Assembly: GCA_905480255.1 (NCBI GenBank)
Contig: CAJQPR010000038.1
Span: 1-58,436 of the forward strand
Reading direction: 5' to 3'
Length of the DNA: 58,436 bases
DNA from: an uncultured Woeseiaceae bacterium
GTDB lineage: Bacteria; Pseudomonadota; Gammaproteobacteria; Steroidobacterales; Woeseiaceae
Part shown: one piece after another, positions 11,508 through 19,397 of the stretch
How positions within the stretch are numbered: the stretch's first letter is position 1
Layout of the letters: each line of letters starts with the position of its first letter
Position numbers and translations under genes: made by a program
Notes under the pieces: generated by a model
Seen by the model: only the letters and a program-made list of their open reading frames with translations
Databases searched by the model: none
What the model was told of the DNA's origin: nothing

Positions 11508-12377
11508 CTACTGTGTGGTAATCGTGAGCCGCGCCAGGCGCCCGCTGCGCGCCGAGGCAGGGATTGGCCAGGGCCGGCCGCCCACCGAAACACTGACGTT
11601 TTCGCTGTCGCCGAGTATTACTCGCAATGGTGCGTCGCCGGACAATGTCACTATCCGGCCCTCGGTTCCAAGGTCGTAGAACAGCCTGCGTCCACTGCCA
11701 TCGGAAACCTCGGTCCAGCAATCACCAGTGAAGGAGAGGTCCACCTCGGCCTGCGGCGCCCCCGGTGTTGACTGGTAGGTCGGAATATCCGCCAAAGGCT
11801 CGCTTTCAGCGGCTGCCGGCAAAGGCTCCGCCTCGGCTGCGACCGGTGCATCAATTGGCTCATCGTCGGGGGCCGCTTCCAAAACAGCTTCGTCTGTAAC
11901 CGTTTCGGTGGATTCAGGCTGGCTTGTATACGGGGCGAGTGTCGCGGGTTCAATAGTGGCGACCGGCTCAACTGACCGAATTGCAAACCACCAGTAAAGA
12001 GCCCCGGCAAGAACTATGACGGCAATCGCACCGCCGATCCACGGGCCCGGATTGATGTTACGAGGCTGCACACGTTTGGGACCAACAACGGGCGGCACAC
12101 CGGACGACCGGGTCATCTGGTAGTAGTCGGTCATGATGTCGTCGACCGCTACACCGACCATTTCTGCATATTTGCGTAAATGGCCCTTGGCGAACACAGG
12201 TGCACCAAGCACGTCAAATTCGTTTTTTTCGAGAGCCCTCACTTTTAGCTCATCGAGGTGCAACTCCTTTGCAACATCCATGACAGAAATATCATTGGCA
12301 CGGCGCGCGGCGCGCAGGCGCTCTCCGCCAACCGGGCCTTCTTCCTGCTCTTCCTCGTTTGACGTTTGCTCGTTCAT
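11508..12377 (-). CDS. rodZ: RodZ-like cytoskeleton-linked membrane protein
   Basis: RodZ links MreB to the elongation machinery and sets rod shape. The 289 residues show the family plan: an N-terminal Cro/CI-like helix-turn-helix (about 17-85, GERLRAARRANDISVMDVAKEL and FDVLGAPVFAKGHLRKYAEM), one transmembrane helix at 113-131, a Pro/Glu/Ala/Thr-rich periplasmic linker (about 135-210), and a C-terminal DUF4115 beta-domain with GDCWTEVSDGSGRRLFYDL. It is 7 nt downstream of pilW, the usual neighbour. The ISVMDVAKELHLDE start region is typical. Confidence 0.93.
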   Translation of the reverse strand: MNEQTSNEEEQEEGPVGGERLRAARRANDISVMDVAKELHLDELKVRALEKNEFDVLGAPVFAKGHLRKYAEMVGVAVDDIMTDYYQMTRSSGVPPVVGPKRVQPRNINPGPWIGGAIAVIVLAGALYWWFAIRSVEPVATIEPATLAPYTSQPESTETVTDEAVLEAAPDDEPIDAPVAAEAEPLPAAAESEPLADIPTYQSTPGAPQAEVDLSFTGDCWTEVSDGSGRRLFYDLGTEGRIVTLSGDAPLRVILGDSENVSVSVGGRPWPIPASARSGRLARLTITTQ

Positions 12378-12384
12378 TTCTGTG

Positions 12385-13152
12385 TCAGGACTCCTGTCTG
12401 TCCTGCTGAAGCATTAGCCTGGCTTCGGCCGATTCGGGAAAATCCCGCAGTAGTTGATTCATGTAATCAGTCGCCGCACGGTCATCGCTGTTGCCGGTTT
12501 CAATTAGAACCGCGAGATAGAGTACGGGTGCCGACGCCGGGTTAGAATCGAGATAACGCTGCAGAAAAGCCCGTGCCGTAAGATCATCGTCGTTTTTGTG
12601 TTTGAGCGACGCCATCTGAATCAGCGCTTCTCCAAAGGTCGGTCGTAGCTGCAACGCGGCCCGGAAATACTCTTCGGCCCGCGCAAGGTCCGGTTTTTGC
12701 GATACGCAGACTCCGGCGTTCGTCATTTCGACCCATTTGTTGTCGTTTTCCCGAATAGCGATCGCACGATCGAATTGTTCCAGTGCATCGTCATATTCAT
12801 CCTGTTGGCACAGAAAAACGGCAAAAGCATTGCGAACATCCTTGTTGTCCGGGTCAAGCCGTACCGAACGATCGAACGATTCGGTCGCCAGTCGAGGGTT
12901 ACCGAGCTCAACCAGCGTCAAAGCCAGAAGCGAGTGGGCGGAGGCATTGCTGGAATCCAGTGCGATGGCTCGCTCAAGGCGATCCCGGGCAAGTTCGTAG
13001 CTGCCATTCCGGTAATACTGAGCACCCAACTGGTAGTTGTGGCCGTAGGCCTCTTCACTGGGCCCGCTGTTTCCGCTGACAGTCTGTGAGGAAATACAAC
13101 CAAACATCGCAAGTGTTAACAGCAATCCACCAATTAACGTCATTCTAGTCAT
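12385..13152 (-). CDS. pilW: Type IV pilus biogenesis lipoprotein PilW/PilF (TPR)
   Basis: PilW/PilF helps the PilQ secretin assemble in the outer membrane. From the ATG at 13150-13152 the protein has 255 residues. The frame opens 9 codons earlier, and another ATG lies 3 codons further in; no strong ribosome-binding site decides, but this start gives a clean signal peptide with lipobox AMFGC. About five TPR repeats follow (YQLGAQYYRNGSYELARDRL, LTLVELGNPRLATESFDRSV, VFLCQQDEYDDALEQFDRAI and others). It sits between rlmN and rodZ, its conserved place. No other pilus genes are in the window. Confidence 0.9.
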   Translation of the reverse strand: MTRMTLIGGLLLTLAMFGCISSQTVSGNSGPSEEAYGHNYQLGAQYYRNGSYELARDRLERAIALDSSNASAHSLLALTLVELGNPRLATESFDRSVRLDPDNKDVRNAFAVFLCQQDEYDDALEQFDRAIAIRENDNKWVEMTNAGVCVSQKPDLARAEEYFRAALQLRPTFGEALIQMASLKHKNDDDLTARAFLQRYLDSNPASAPVLYLAVLIETGNSDDRAATDYMNQLLRDFPESAEARLMLQQDRQES

Positions 13153-13191
13153 AATTTCTGCCGCATCCTGTTCGCCCAATCAGCAAGACAA

Positions 13192-14328
13192 TCACACCCG
13201 TGCCGCCTTTTTACCCTTTTCGCCGAGGCGGACCCGCATCCTGTCGCGTACTTTACCAGCCAGCTGCCCGCAAGCTGCATCGATATCGTCGCCGCGGGTC
13301 CTGCGCGTAGTAGATACGATGCCATGACCCCGTAACCGGCTCTGAAAAGCCTCAATTGTTTTCGACCGGGAGCGTTCAAAATCATTGCCTGGAAAGGGGT
13401 TGAACGGAATCAGGTTTACTTTGGCCGGCCGGTTCCTGAGCAAGCCGGCCAGCTCGTCTGCATCCTGGATGGAATCATTGACGTCCCGCAGCATTACGTA
13501 CTCAAAGGTGATGAATCGATTTGCGCGCTTGGCGGCATAACGCCAGCAGGCATCCAGCAGCTCGGCAATGCGGTGCAGTCGATTGATCGGCACAAGCTGA
13601 TCTCTGAGTTCATCGTTTGGCGCATGCAGAGAAACGGCCAACGACACGTTGCAGTCGTCTCCCAGCTTCTCGATATGCGGAACAATGCCTGATGTGCTTA
13701 CGGTAATGCGTCGCCGAGACAGGCCATAGGCATAGTCAGATAACAGAAGATCAAGTGCCGGCAATACATTGCGATAATTAGCCAGCGGTTCACCCATACC
13801 CATGAAGACGACGTTCGTTACCGCAGGCTCGCCATTCGCGCGAATCGGCAAATGACGATTTGCGTGAGTCACCTGGCCAATGATTTCGTTCACGTCGAGA
13901 TTTCGATTAAAGCCCTGAGCGCCCGTCGCGCAGAACGAGCAATCCATCGCACAACCAACCTGCGAAGAAATACAAAGCGTGCCGCGACCTGGCTCAGGTA
14001 TGAAAACCGTCTCAACCGCCTGGCCGGCGCCGGACTCAAACAGCCATTTGACCGTGCCATCGGATGATTTCTTTTCCGATACGACTTCGGGCAGCTCGAT
14101 TGATGCGATCTCGCAAAGCTGCTCGCGGAGATTCCTCGACAGGTCGGTCATCTCGTCGAAGCGGGATGCATTTCGCTGATGGATCCACTGCAAAACCTGG
14201 CGCGCCCGAAATGGTTTTTCGCCGAGACCGTCAAAAAACTTCGCCAGCACGGACTCGGACTTACCGAGGAGATTGGTTCTCGGTAAGCCCTGTGCGTCGG
14301 GAATCGATTTGTCGGCGTCGGCTTTCAT
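13192..14328 (-). CDS. rlmN: Dual-specificity 23S rRNA/tRNA methyltransferase RlmN
   Basis: RlmN is a radical SAM enzyme that methylates C2 of A2503 in 23S rRNA and A37 in some tRNAs. The 4Fe-4S motif CAMDCSFC is present in the context SSQVGCAMDCSFCATG. GMGEPL, ITVSTSG and SLHAPND follow, and the catalytic C-terminal Cys is in DIDAACGQLAG. I chose the ATG at 14326-14328 (378 residues), 5 nt after the ndk stop. A TTG 24 nt further upstream would overlap ndk and is less likely. It is part of the ndk-rlmN-pilW-rodZ-hisS run. Confidence 0.96.
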   Translation of the reverse strand: MKADADKSIPDAQGLPRTNLLGKSESVLAKFFDGLGEKPFRARQVLQWIHQRNASRFDEMTDLSRNLREQLCEIASIELPEVVSEKKSSDGTVKWLFESGAGQAVETVFIPEPGRGTLCISSQVGCAMDCSFCATGAQGFNRNLDVNEIIGQVTHANRHLPIRANGEPAVTNVVFMGMGEPLANYRNVLPALDLLLSDYAYGLSRRRITVSTSGIVPHIEKLGDDCNVSLAVSLHAPNDELRDQLVPINRLHRIAELLDACWRYAAKRANRFITFEYVMLRDVNDSIQDADELAGLLRNRPAKVNLIPFNPFPGNDFERSRSKTIEAFQSRLRGHGIVSTTRRTRGDDIDAACGQLAGKVRDRMRVRLGEKGKKAARV

Positions 14329-14333
14329 CAGCT

Positions 14334-14765
14334 TTATCGTGTGCGGGGGCAAAGCCCGTCGTCGCCAAAGAAAAATGCTATTTCCTGGGCGGCGGTATCA
14401 GGTCCATCGGAACCATGCACAACGTTCTCTTCAATACTTGCAGCGAAGTCCTTGCGGATCGTGCCATCAGCTGCATCAGCAGGATTGGTTGCGCCCATGA
14501 TTTCACGATTCTTGTCGATTGCAGACTCACCTTCGAGAGCCTGGACCATAACGGGCCCGGATGTCATGTAACTCACCAGGTCACCATAAAACGGACGCTC
14601 TTTGTGAACTGCATAAAAACCTTCGGCCTGTTCTTTTGAGAGGTGCATCATGCGTGCAGCAATAATTTGCAGGCCGGCTTTCTCGAAGCGGCTGTATATT
14701 TCACCCATCAGGTTTTTCTGAACGCCATCAGGCTTGATGATGGAGAGCGTCTGCTCTACGGACAT
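14334..14765 (-). CDS. ndk: Nucleoside diphosphate kinase
   Basis: Ndk transfers the gamma-phosphate of ATP to other NDPs to balance NTP and dNTP pools. The 143 residues match the bacterial length. The signature [10 protein letters not shown] is at 6-15 and the phospho-accepting His117 is in NVVHGSDG. The ribosome-binding site AAAGGAAG precedes the ATG. It is the first gene of the long minus-strand run. A recognisable promoter lies upstream at 14840-14868, with a terminator-like hairpin between that promoter and the gene. Confidence 0.97.
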   Translation of the reverse strand: MSVEQTLSIIKPDGVQKNLMGEIYSRFEKAGLQIIAARMMHLSKEQAEGFYAVHKERPFYGDLVSYMTSGPVMVQALEGESAIDKNREIMGATNPADAADGTIRKDFAASIEENVVHGSDGPDTAAQEIAFFFGDDGLCPRTR

Positions 14766-14795
14766 TTTGTTCTTCCTTTTGCTTGAAGTGATTCC

Positions 14796-14823
14796 AAAAA
14801 AGCCGGCTACTCAAAGTGCCGGC
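14796..14823 (-). terminator. Intrinsic terminator or attenuator hairpin in the ndk leader
   Basis: On the minus strand GCCGGC (14818-14823) and GCCGGC (14802-14807) can form a 6-bp GC stem, extendable by an inner ACT/AGT, followed directly by six T residues (14796-14801). This is a standard intrinsic terminator shape. It lies after iscA and would end that operon. It also lies downstream of the best ndk promoter candidate and about 30 nt before the ndk ATG, so it could attenuate ndk transcription. Confidence 0.65.
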
Positions 14824-14839
14824 AATACGTAAACCCTCA

Positions 14840-14868
14840 ATTTTACTTGGATAAATGGAGTCAGGCAA
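14840..14868 (-). promoter_or_regulatory. Putative sigma70 promoter of the ndk-rlmN-... run
   Basis: On the minus strand, -35 TTGCCT (14863-14868) and -10 TAAAAT (14840-14845) are spaced exactly 17 nt apart, with 4/6 and 5/6 consensus matches. Initiation would be near 14833, giving a leader of about 68 nt that contains the hairpin at 14796-14823. Found by eye only. Confidence 0.5.
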
Positions 14869-14919
14869 TGAATGAGATGAGGCACGCCCGGGTGGAAAAA
14901 CCGCCTGAAACCGGGATAT

Positions 14920-15243
14920 TCAGATACTGAAGCTCTCGCCGCAGCCGCATTCCCCGGCTACATTCGGATTTCGAAACTTAAAAGCCTCGTTCAGGCCCTC
15001 TTTGACAAAATCGACCTCCGTGCCATCAATCAAAGGCAGGCTTGCCTCATCGACAACCACAGTAACGCCGCGATCCTCGAAAATACGGTCATCTTCGGTG
15101 ACCTTGTCAGCATAGTTGATGACGTAGGCGAAGCCATTACATCCGGTTTTCTTGACGCCGAGCCGCAACCCGACACCGCTGCCCCGGGCCTCGAGATGGT
15201 TCCTGACCCGCTCTGCAGCAGGTTCTGTAAGTGATATTGCCAT
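14920..15243 (-). CDS. iscA: A-type iron-sulfur carrier IscA
   Basis: A-type carriers pass Fe-S clusters or iron to apoproteins. From the ATG at 15241-15243 the protein has 107 residues, the IscA size; the frame extends 8 codons upstream with no family similarity. The three cluster-binding cysteines are present: Cys35 in [11 protein letters not shown], and Cys99 and Cys101 in GECGCGESF. It is 13 nt downstream of the iscU-like gene and is the last gene of trmJ-iscS-iscU-iscA. ErpA is an alternative name for such proteins, but operon position favours IscA. Confidence 0.9.
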   Translation of the reverse strand: MAISLTEPAAERVRNHLEARGSGVGLRLGVKKTGCNGFAYVINYADKVTEDDRIFEDRGVTVVVDEASLPLIDGTEVDFVKEGLNEAFKFRNPNVAGECGCGESFSI

Positions 15244-15256
15244 TACTATTCCAGTT

Positions 15257-15643
15257 CTATTCCGCACAAACAGCTTGTCGGTGCAGCAATCTCAGAGCGT
15301 CTTCAACGAGAAAGAGCCGCCCGGTTTTCCCGACAGGCACGGCTAATCGCTCCATCAGTCCGTTCGTTCCAATCGCCGCAAGTCGTTCTAACGGCCCGTT
15401 TTCCAGCTCGCTGCAGACCAGTTCAGCCGCGGCAACCAGGTGCGGGCAGCCAAATGCCCTGAAGCGTATCTCTGCGACTATCCCGTCTTCGACGCCAGCA
15501 GATACGACGAGGCGTGAGCCATTGGCGGATTCTGACACATCGGCGACGAGAACCTCAGGATATTCGCCTTCGACATCGCCCGCATGGACCGGCGTCTCAA
15601 AGCAGCGCCTCACTTCCTCGTTGTAAGGGTCGTTGGCCGGCAT
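15257..15643 (-). CDS. Degenerate IscU/NifU-N-like scaffold protein
   Basis: A 128-residue protein aligning with the whole of IscU. HYENPRNVGSF of E. coli corresponds to [11 protein letters not shown] here, ARFKTYGC to IRFRAFGC, and LAEDAI to LVEDAL. IscU normally holds the nascent cluster with three Cys and an Asp. Here only the middle one survives (Cys66). The first Cys is Ala (in SESANGS), the Asp two residues on is Gly, and the third Cys is Arg (in TGRLFLVED). Other Cys are at 14, 77 and 126. The ATG follows the iscS TGA by 1 nt, so coupling is likely. The role is uncertain: it could regulate IscS, take sulfur as persulfide on Cys66, or have lost cluster assembly. Confidence 0.8.
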   Translation of the reverse strand: MPANDPYNEEVRRCFETPVHAGDVEGEYPEVLVADVSESANGSRLVVSAGVEDGIVAEIRFRAFGCPHLVAAAELVCSELENGPLERLAAIGTNGLMERLAVPVGKTGRLFLVEDALRLLHRQAVCAE

Positions 15644-15644
15644 T

Positions 15645-16808
15645 TCAAGACACCGGGGAGATTGAACGGCAATGATCGACCGCAAAACGGTAACGCTCTA
15701 TAGCGATATCAATATCCCCTTCGCTGGCCATCCTGCCAAAACTGAATCGCACTGCGCTTTGAGCTTCCATGTCCGAACGCCCAAGCGCCCGCAATACGTA
15801 GGAAGGCTCACCGCTGGTTGAATTACAGGCTGAACCACTGGCTACGCAGACCGGTTCCATGGCCAGCATCAGGCTTTCTCCTTCAATGTCAGCAATGCCC
15901 ACATTCAGTATCCCGGGGTAACCCCCTTCGGCAGGCCCGTTCCGCTGGAGTCCCTCGATATCCGCTATACCCGCCCACATCCGGTTTCCTAATGCGCTTA
16001 CGTGGCGCAGGTCCTGGTCGTGCTCTGCAAATGCCAGGGTAGCTGCGGTACCCAGCCCTGCAATCAGGTGTGCCGGCAGTGTGCCGGGCCGAATGCGTTT
16101 TTCCTGCCCTCCACCGAACATGATTGGCAAAACATTGCAGTGCGGCCGGTCCGCAATGTACAGCACGCCGACTCCCTGGGGTCCGTAAAATTTGTGGCCG
16201 GTCAGTGAAAGCAAATCGACGGGCAAATCGTTGAGATCCAATTCAAGTTTGCCTGCAGACTGCGCGGCATCAGTGTGAAACAGGACATCACGTGCGCGAC
16301 ACAAGTCCCCGATCGCCCGTATGTCCTGGATCGCACCCGTTTCGTTGTTGACGTGCATTACCGAAACCAGCTGCGTGTCCTCACGAATCGCAGCAGCCAG
16401 CTCGTCGATATCCAGAACGCCATATTCGTCTGGCCTGACCCAGGTAACGTCGAAGCCTTCTCTTGCAAGCGCCCGGAATGTGTCAGCGACAGCCTTGTGC
16501 TCCGTGGGCATCGAAATGAGGTGCTTGCCACGATTGGCGCGCGCCATCGCGGCCCCTCGGATCGCCAGGTTATTGGATTCCGTTGCGCCCGATGTCCAGA
16601 TCAACCGGCCAGGCTCCGTTCCAAGCAGCGTAGCCACCTTCTGCCTTGCGTCAGCAACGATTGCCGCCGACTTTCTGCCTGCTATGTGGACCGACGCCGG
16701 ATTGGCGAACGTCCCTCCCGCGCCCATACATGACTGCATCGCGTCAATGACACGCGGATCCGCCGGTGTCGTGGCCGCATAGTCCAGGTAGACGAAGTCA
16801 CGATTCAT
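15645..16808 (-). CDS. iscS: Cysteine desulfurase (IscS-type)
   Basis: This PLP enzyme converts cysteine to alanine and a protein-bound persulfide for Fe-S clusters and tRNA thiolation. The 387 residues include His104 (TEHKA), the PLP lysine Lys206 (LTGHKFYGPQG) and catalytic Cys328 in the loop SGSACNS, with the longer IscS-type loop (group I). It is shorter than E. coli IscS (404) and lacks the C-terminal tail that contributes to IscU binding there. The start overlaps the trmJ TGA as ATGA. No IscR repressor gene precedes it. The combination of short tail and degenerate IscU neighbour is notable. Confidence 0.93.
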   Translation of the reverse strand: MNRDFVYLDYAATTPADPRVIDAMQSCMGAGGTFANPASVHIAGRKSAAIVADARQKVATLLGTEPGRLIWTSGATESNNLAIRGAAMARANRGKHLISMPTEHKAVADTFRALAREGFDVTWVRPDEYGVLDIDELAAAIREDTQLVSVMHVNNETGAIQDIRAIGDLCRARDVLFHTDAAQSAGKLELDLNDLPVDLLSLTGHKFYGPQGVGVLYIADRPHCNVLPIMFGGGQEKRIRPGTLPAHLIAGLGTAATLAFAEHDQDLRHVSALGNRMWAGIADIEGLQRNGPAEGGYPGILNVGIADIEGESLMLAMEPVCVASGSACNSTSGEPSYVLRALGRSDMEAQSAVRFSFGRMASEGDIDIAIERYRFAVDHCRSISPVS

Positions 16809-17527
16809 TCTGAGGAACCCCGGTACCGTTCGGGATCAAGCGACGTCAATATTCCACGCAGAATATTGATTTCGTTTTTGTCCGGCTCCGCTTTGTTGTA
16901 CAGCCGCCGCAATCTCCGCATCAGGGTGCGCGGGTTTTCAGGATTGAGAAAACCACTTTTTGTGAGCACTTCTTCAAGGTGCCCGAAGTAGAATTCCATT
17001 TCTTCAGCAGTCGCCGGCAGGACTTCAGGCTCCGTTGGCGTCGGCTGTTCGAGTGTCGCGAGCCTTAATTCGTAGGTGATGACCTGAACCGCCATGGCGA
17101 TATTCAACGAGCTGAAGTCGGGGTCGGTCGGTATCGTCAGGAGCAACTGACACCGATCCAGGTCTTCGTTACAGAGCCCCGTCTTTTCAGGGCCAAAGAC
17201 CACGGCGACATTCCCGCCGGCGCTTTCTTCGATCAGCCGTGCTGCGCATTCTCGCGGCGGTAACGTGGGCCATTCGATTGTTCGTGATCGCGCGCTTGCG
17301 CCGGCAGCGAAATGACAATCAGCCAATGCCTCGGCGAGACTTGAAACGACACGTGTAGTGTCCAGTACATCTTCGGCACCGGATGCCCGGGCCGTTGCAT
17401 CTTCATGAGGGAACTGACGCGGATTGACCAGTACCAGGTCCTTCAGCCCCATATTTTTAATGGCGCGCGCTGCAGCCCCGATGTTGCCCGGATGTGTTGT
17501 ACCCACGAGAATGATGCGAACAGTCAC
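16805..17527 (-). CDS. trmJ: tRNA (cytidine/uridine-2'-O-)-methyltransferase TrmJ
   Basis: TrmJ is a SPOUT methyltransferase that 2'-O-methylates position 32 of tRNA. I place the start at the GTG 17525-17527, giving 240 residues opening MTVRIILVGTTHPGNIGAAARA, preceded by AAGGA 10 nt away. The frame is open a further 88 codons upstream, but those run antisense across the start of suhB and are not conserved. Knot motifs are GNIGAAARA, VFGPEKTGL and PTDPDFSSLNIAMAVQ. The position next to iscS and divergent from suhB matches E. coli, except that iscR is missing. Confidence 0.94.
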   Translation of the reverse strand: MTVRIILVGTTHPGNIGAAARAIKNMGLKDLVLVNPRQFPHEDATARASGAEDVLDTTRVVSSLAEALADCHFAAGASARSRTIEWPTLPPRECAARLIEESAGGNVAVVFGPEKTGLCNEDLDRCQLLLTIPTDPDFSSLNIAMAVQVITYELRLATLEQPTPTEPEVLPATAEEMEFYFGHLEEVLTKSGFLNPENPRTLMRRLRRLYNKAEPDKNEINILRGILTSLDPERYRGSSE

Positions 17528-17621
17528 GTAAACTGAGTCCTTCCGTTCAAAGGTCTGGTATTCTACCGCCGCTTTCCGGATCAGTCCGGAATCTGTTCTT
17601 TTGAAAATCGGCGGAATCAAG

Positions 17622-18422
17622 ATGCACGCAATGCTCAACGTGGCCGTTATGGCTGCCCGGCGCGGGGGAGACACTCTCATCCGCAATATGAACAAGCTCG
17701 AAAAACTCCGGGTCGAGCAAAAAGGTCGCAATGATTTCGTCAGTGACGCCGATCTCGCCGCCGAGCGGGAGATAATCGATGTCATTCTCAAACATTATCC
17801 GGACCACGCTATCAAAGCCGAAGAAAGCGGCTCCCGTGGGCAGTCCGATTATGAGTGGATCATCGATCCACTGGACGGCACGACCAACTATCTGCATGGA
17901 TTCCCAGTGTTCTGTGTCTCAGTTGCGCTGGCCCACAAGGGACGCGTGGAACACGGCGCCGTTTACGATCCGCTGCGACAGGAATTTTTCACCGCATCGC
18001 GCGGACAGGGAGCGCAACTCGAAGGCCGCAAGATCAGGGTATCGGGAAGACTGGAACTCGAAAATGCGCTGATTGGCACCGGTTTTCCCTACAGGGACTC
18101 GAATGAGGCTCTCGAGCCATACCTGAACATGCTGACCAACGCGATGAAGCATACCAGTGGAATCCGTCGCGCCGGCGCGGCGGCGCTGGATCTTTGTTAT
18201 GTCGCAGCCGGGCGACTGGACGCTTTCTGGGAAACCGGGCTGATGCCGTGGGATATGGCTGCGGGCGCGTTGATTATTCGTGAGGCCGGCGGCATCGTCA
18301 GCGGGCTGGACGGTAGTGAAAACTTCCTGGATACCGGACACATTCTGTGCGGCTCACCGAAAATTTACAGTGGCCTCGCCAAAATGTTCGGGCCTGACAT
18401 CAAAACCATGTTTGGAACCTAG
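17622..18422 (+). CDS. suhB: Inositol-1-monophosphatase family protein SuhB
   Basis: SuhB hydrolyses inositol phosphate in vitro and acts in rRNA antitermination complexes with NusA in E. coli. The ATG at 17622, preceded by GGCGGA, gives 266 residues; an in-frame TTG at 17601 is less likely. Metal ligands Glu67 (AEESG), Asp82 and Asp85 (DPLDGTTNYLHGFP) and the second signature WDMAAGALIIREAGG are present. It is divergent from trmJ and convergent with secF 23 nt away, with no visible terminator between. Confidence 0.95.
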   Translation: MHAMLNVAVMAARRGGDTLIRNMNKLEKLRVEQKGRNDFVSDADLAAEREIIDVILKHYPDHAIKAEESGSRGQSDYEWIIDPLDGTTNYLHGFPVFCVSVALAHKGRVEHGAVYDPLRQEFFTASRGQGAQLEGRKIRVSGRLELENALIGTGFPYRDSNEALEPYLNMLTNAMKHTSGIRRAGAAALDLCYVAAGRLDAFWETGLMPWDMAAGALIIREAGGIVSGLDGSENFLDTGHILCGSPKIYSGLAKMFGPDIKTMFGT

Positions 18423-18445
18423 TCGCGCACCGTCTGAAATACGAA

Positions 18446-19387
18446 TCAGGGGAGGTCGTCGATGAGCTCAGGATCGACTTCCGGCGGCATGAGATCCTGC
18501 GGGGTTACATGCAGCATCAATGCGGTGGCGCTCGCCGTATAGATCGATGAATAGGTGCCCACTATAATTCCGACGATCAACGCGATCGAAAACGGCGCTA
18601 CAGATTCGCCACCAAGCAACAACAGTGCGATCAATACAACCAACGTAGTCACGCCCGTAATTATCGTTCGCGCCAACATTTCGTTGATCGACGTGTTCAT
18701 CGATTCTTCGGGTGTCACGCCACGCAGCTTCGCAAAGTTCTCACGAATTCTGTCGAACGCAACCACAGTATCGTTCAACGAGTAGCCGATGACGGCCAGT
18801 ACGGCCGCAACGACCGAAAGATCGAATGAAATTCCCGTAACAGAGAAGAATCCGATCGTCACGATTACGTCGTGCGCGAGCGCGGCGACCGCACCCATTG
18901 CAAACTTCCACTGGAACCGGAACATGACGTAGGCAAAAATCATCAGGAGCGCAAAAATCAATGCCAGTCCGCCCTGCTCTGTCAGTTCTTCGCCAACCTG
19001 CGCACTAACCAGTTCCACGCGCTGCAGTACTACGTTCGGATCACCGGCCGAAAGGACAGAGAACAATGTGTCACGAATTGCATTGGCATCCTCCCCAACC
19101 TGTGGCGGCAGACGAACGAGGACGTCGTCGGAGGTACCGAATTCCTGTACCACGTTGCGCTCGAATCCGGCTTCAGCAAGGTTCTGCCTGATGGCGACGA
19201 GGTCGGCAGCCTGTGGATATTTAACCTCGAGGAGGATACCGCCGGTGAAATCGATGCCCAGGTTCAGCCCGCGCGTCGCCATCGATGCAAGCGAAATGAT
19301 GATTACAAGAATCGATATGCCAACAGCAATATTCCTTCGGCCCCGGCTGAGGAAGTCGATAGTCGGTTTGTCTTTGATCAGTCGCAT
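18446..19387 (-). CDS. secF: Protein translocase subunit SecF
   Basis: SecF works with SecD to use the proton gradient for late steps of protein export. From the ATG at 19385-19387 it has 313 residues and starts MRLIKDKPTIDFLSRGR; 36 codons of open frame upstream belong to the secD end region and are rejected. Six transmembrane segments are apparent: the first at about 20-38, a periplasmic domain, then five in the C-terminal half. The conserved LGIDFTGGILLEV and the MNTSINEMLARTIITG motif are clear. It follows secD by 10 nt. Confidence 0.97.
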   Translation of the reverse strand: MRLIKDKPTIDFLSRGRRNIAVGISILVIIISLASMATRGLNLGIDFTGGILLEVKYPQAADLVAIRQNLAEAGFERNVVQEFGTSDDVLVRLPPQVGEDANAIRDTLFSVLSAGDPNVVLQRVELVSAQVGEELTEQGGLALIFALLMIFAYVMFRFQWKFAMGAVAALAHDVIVTIGFFSVTGISFDLSVVAAVLAVIGYSLNDTVVAFDRIRENFAKLRGVTPEESMNTSINEMLARTIITGVTTLVVLIALLLLGGESVAPFSIALIVGIIVGTYSSIYTASATALMLHVTPQDLMPPEVDPELIDDLP

Positions 19388-19397
19388 CGACGCAGCC

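Noticed and set aside
15574-15588. AGDVEG in the IscU-like protein as the conserved ACGDVM cluster motif with Cys changed
   Set aside because: The alignment places this segment against NPRNVGSF at the N-terminus of IscU. The true cluster segment is SANGSR about 20 residues further on, where both Cys and Asp are missing.
17528-17791. 88-codon N-terminal extension of trmJ
   Set aside because: It runs antisense across the start of suhB. The conserved methyltransferase starts at the GTG 17527 with a ribosome-binding site.
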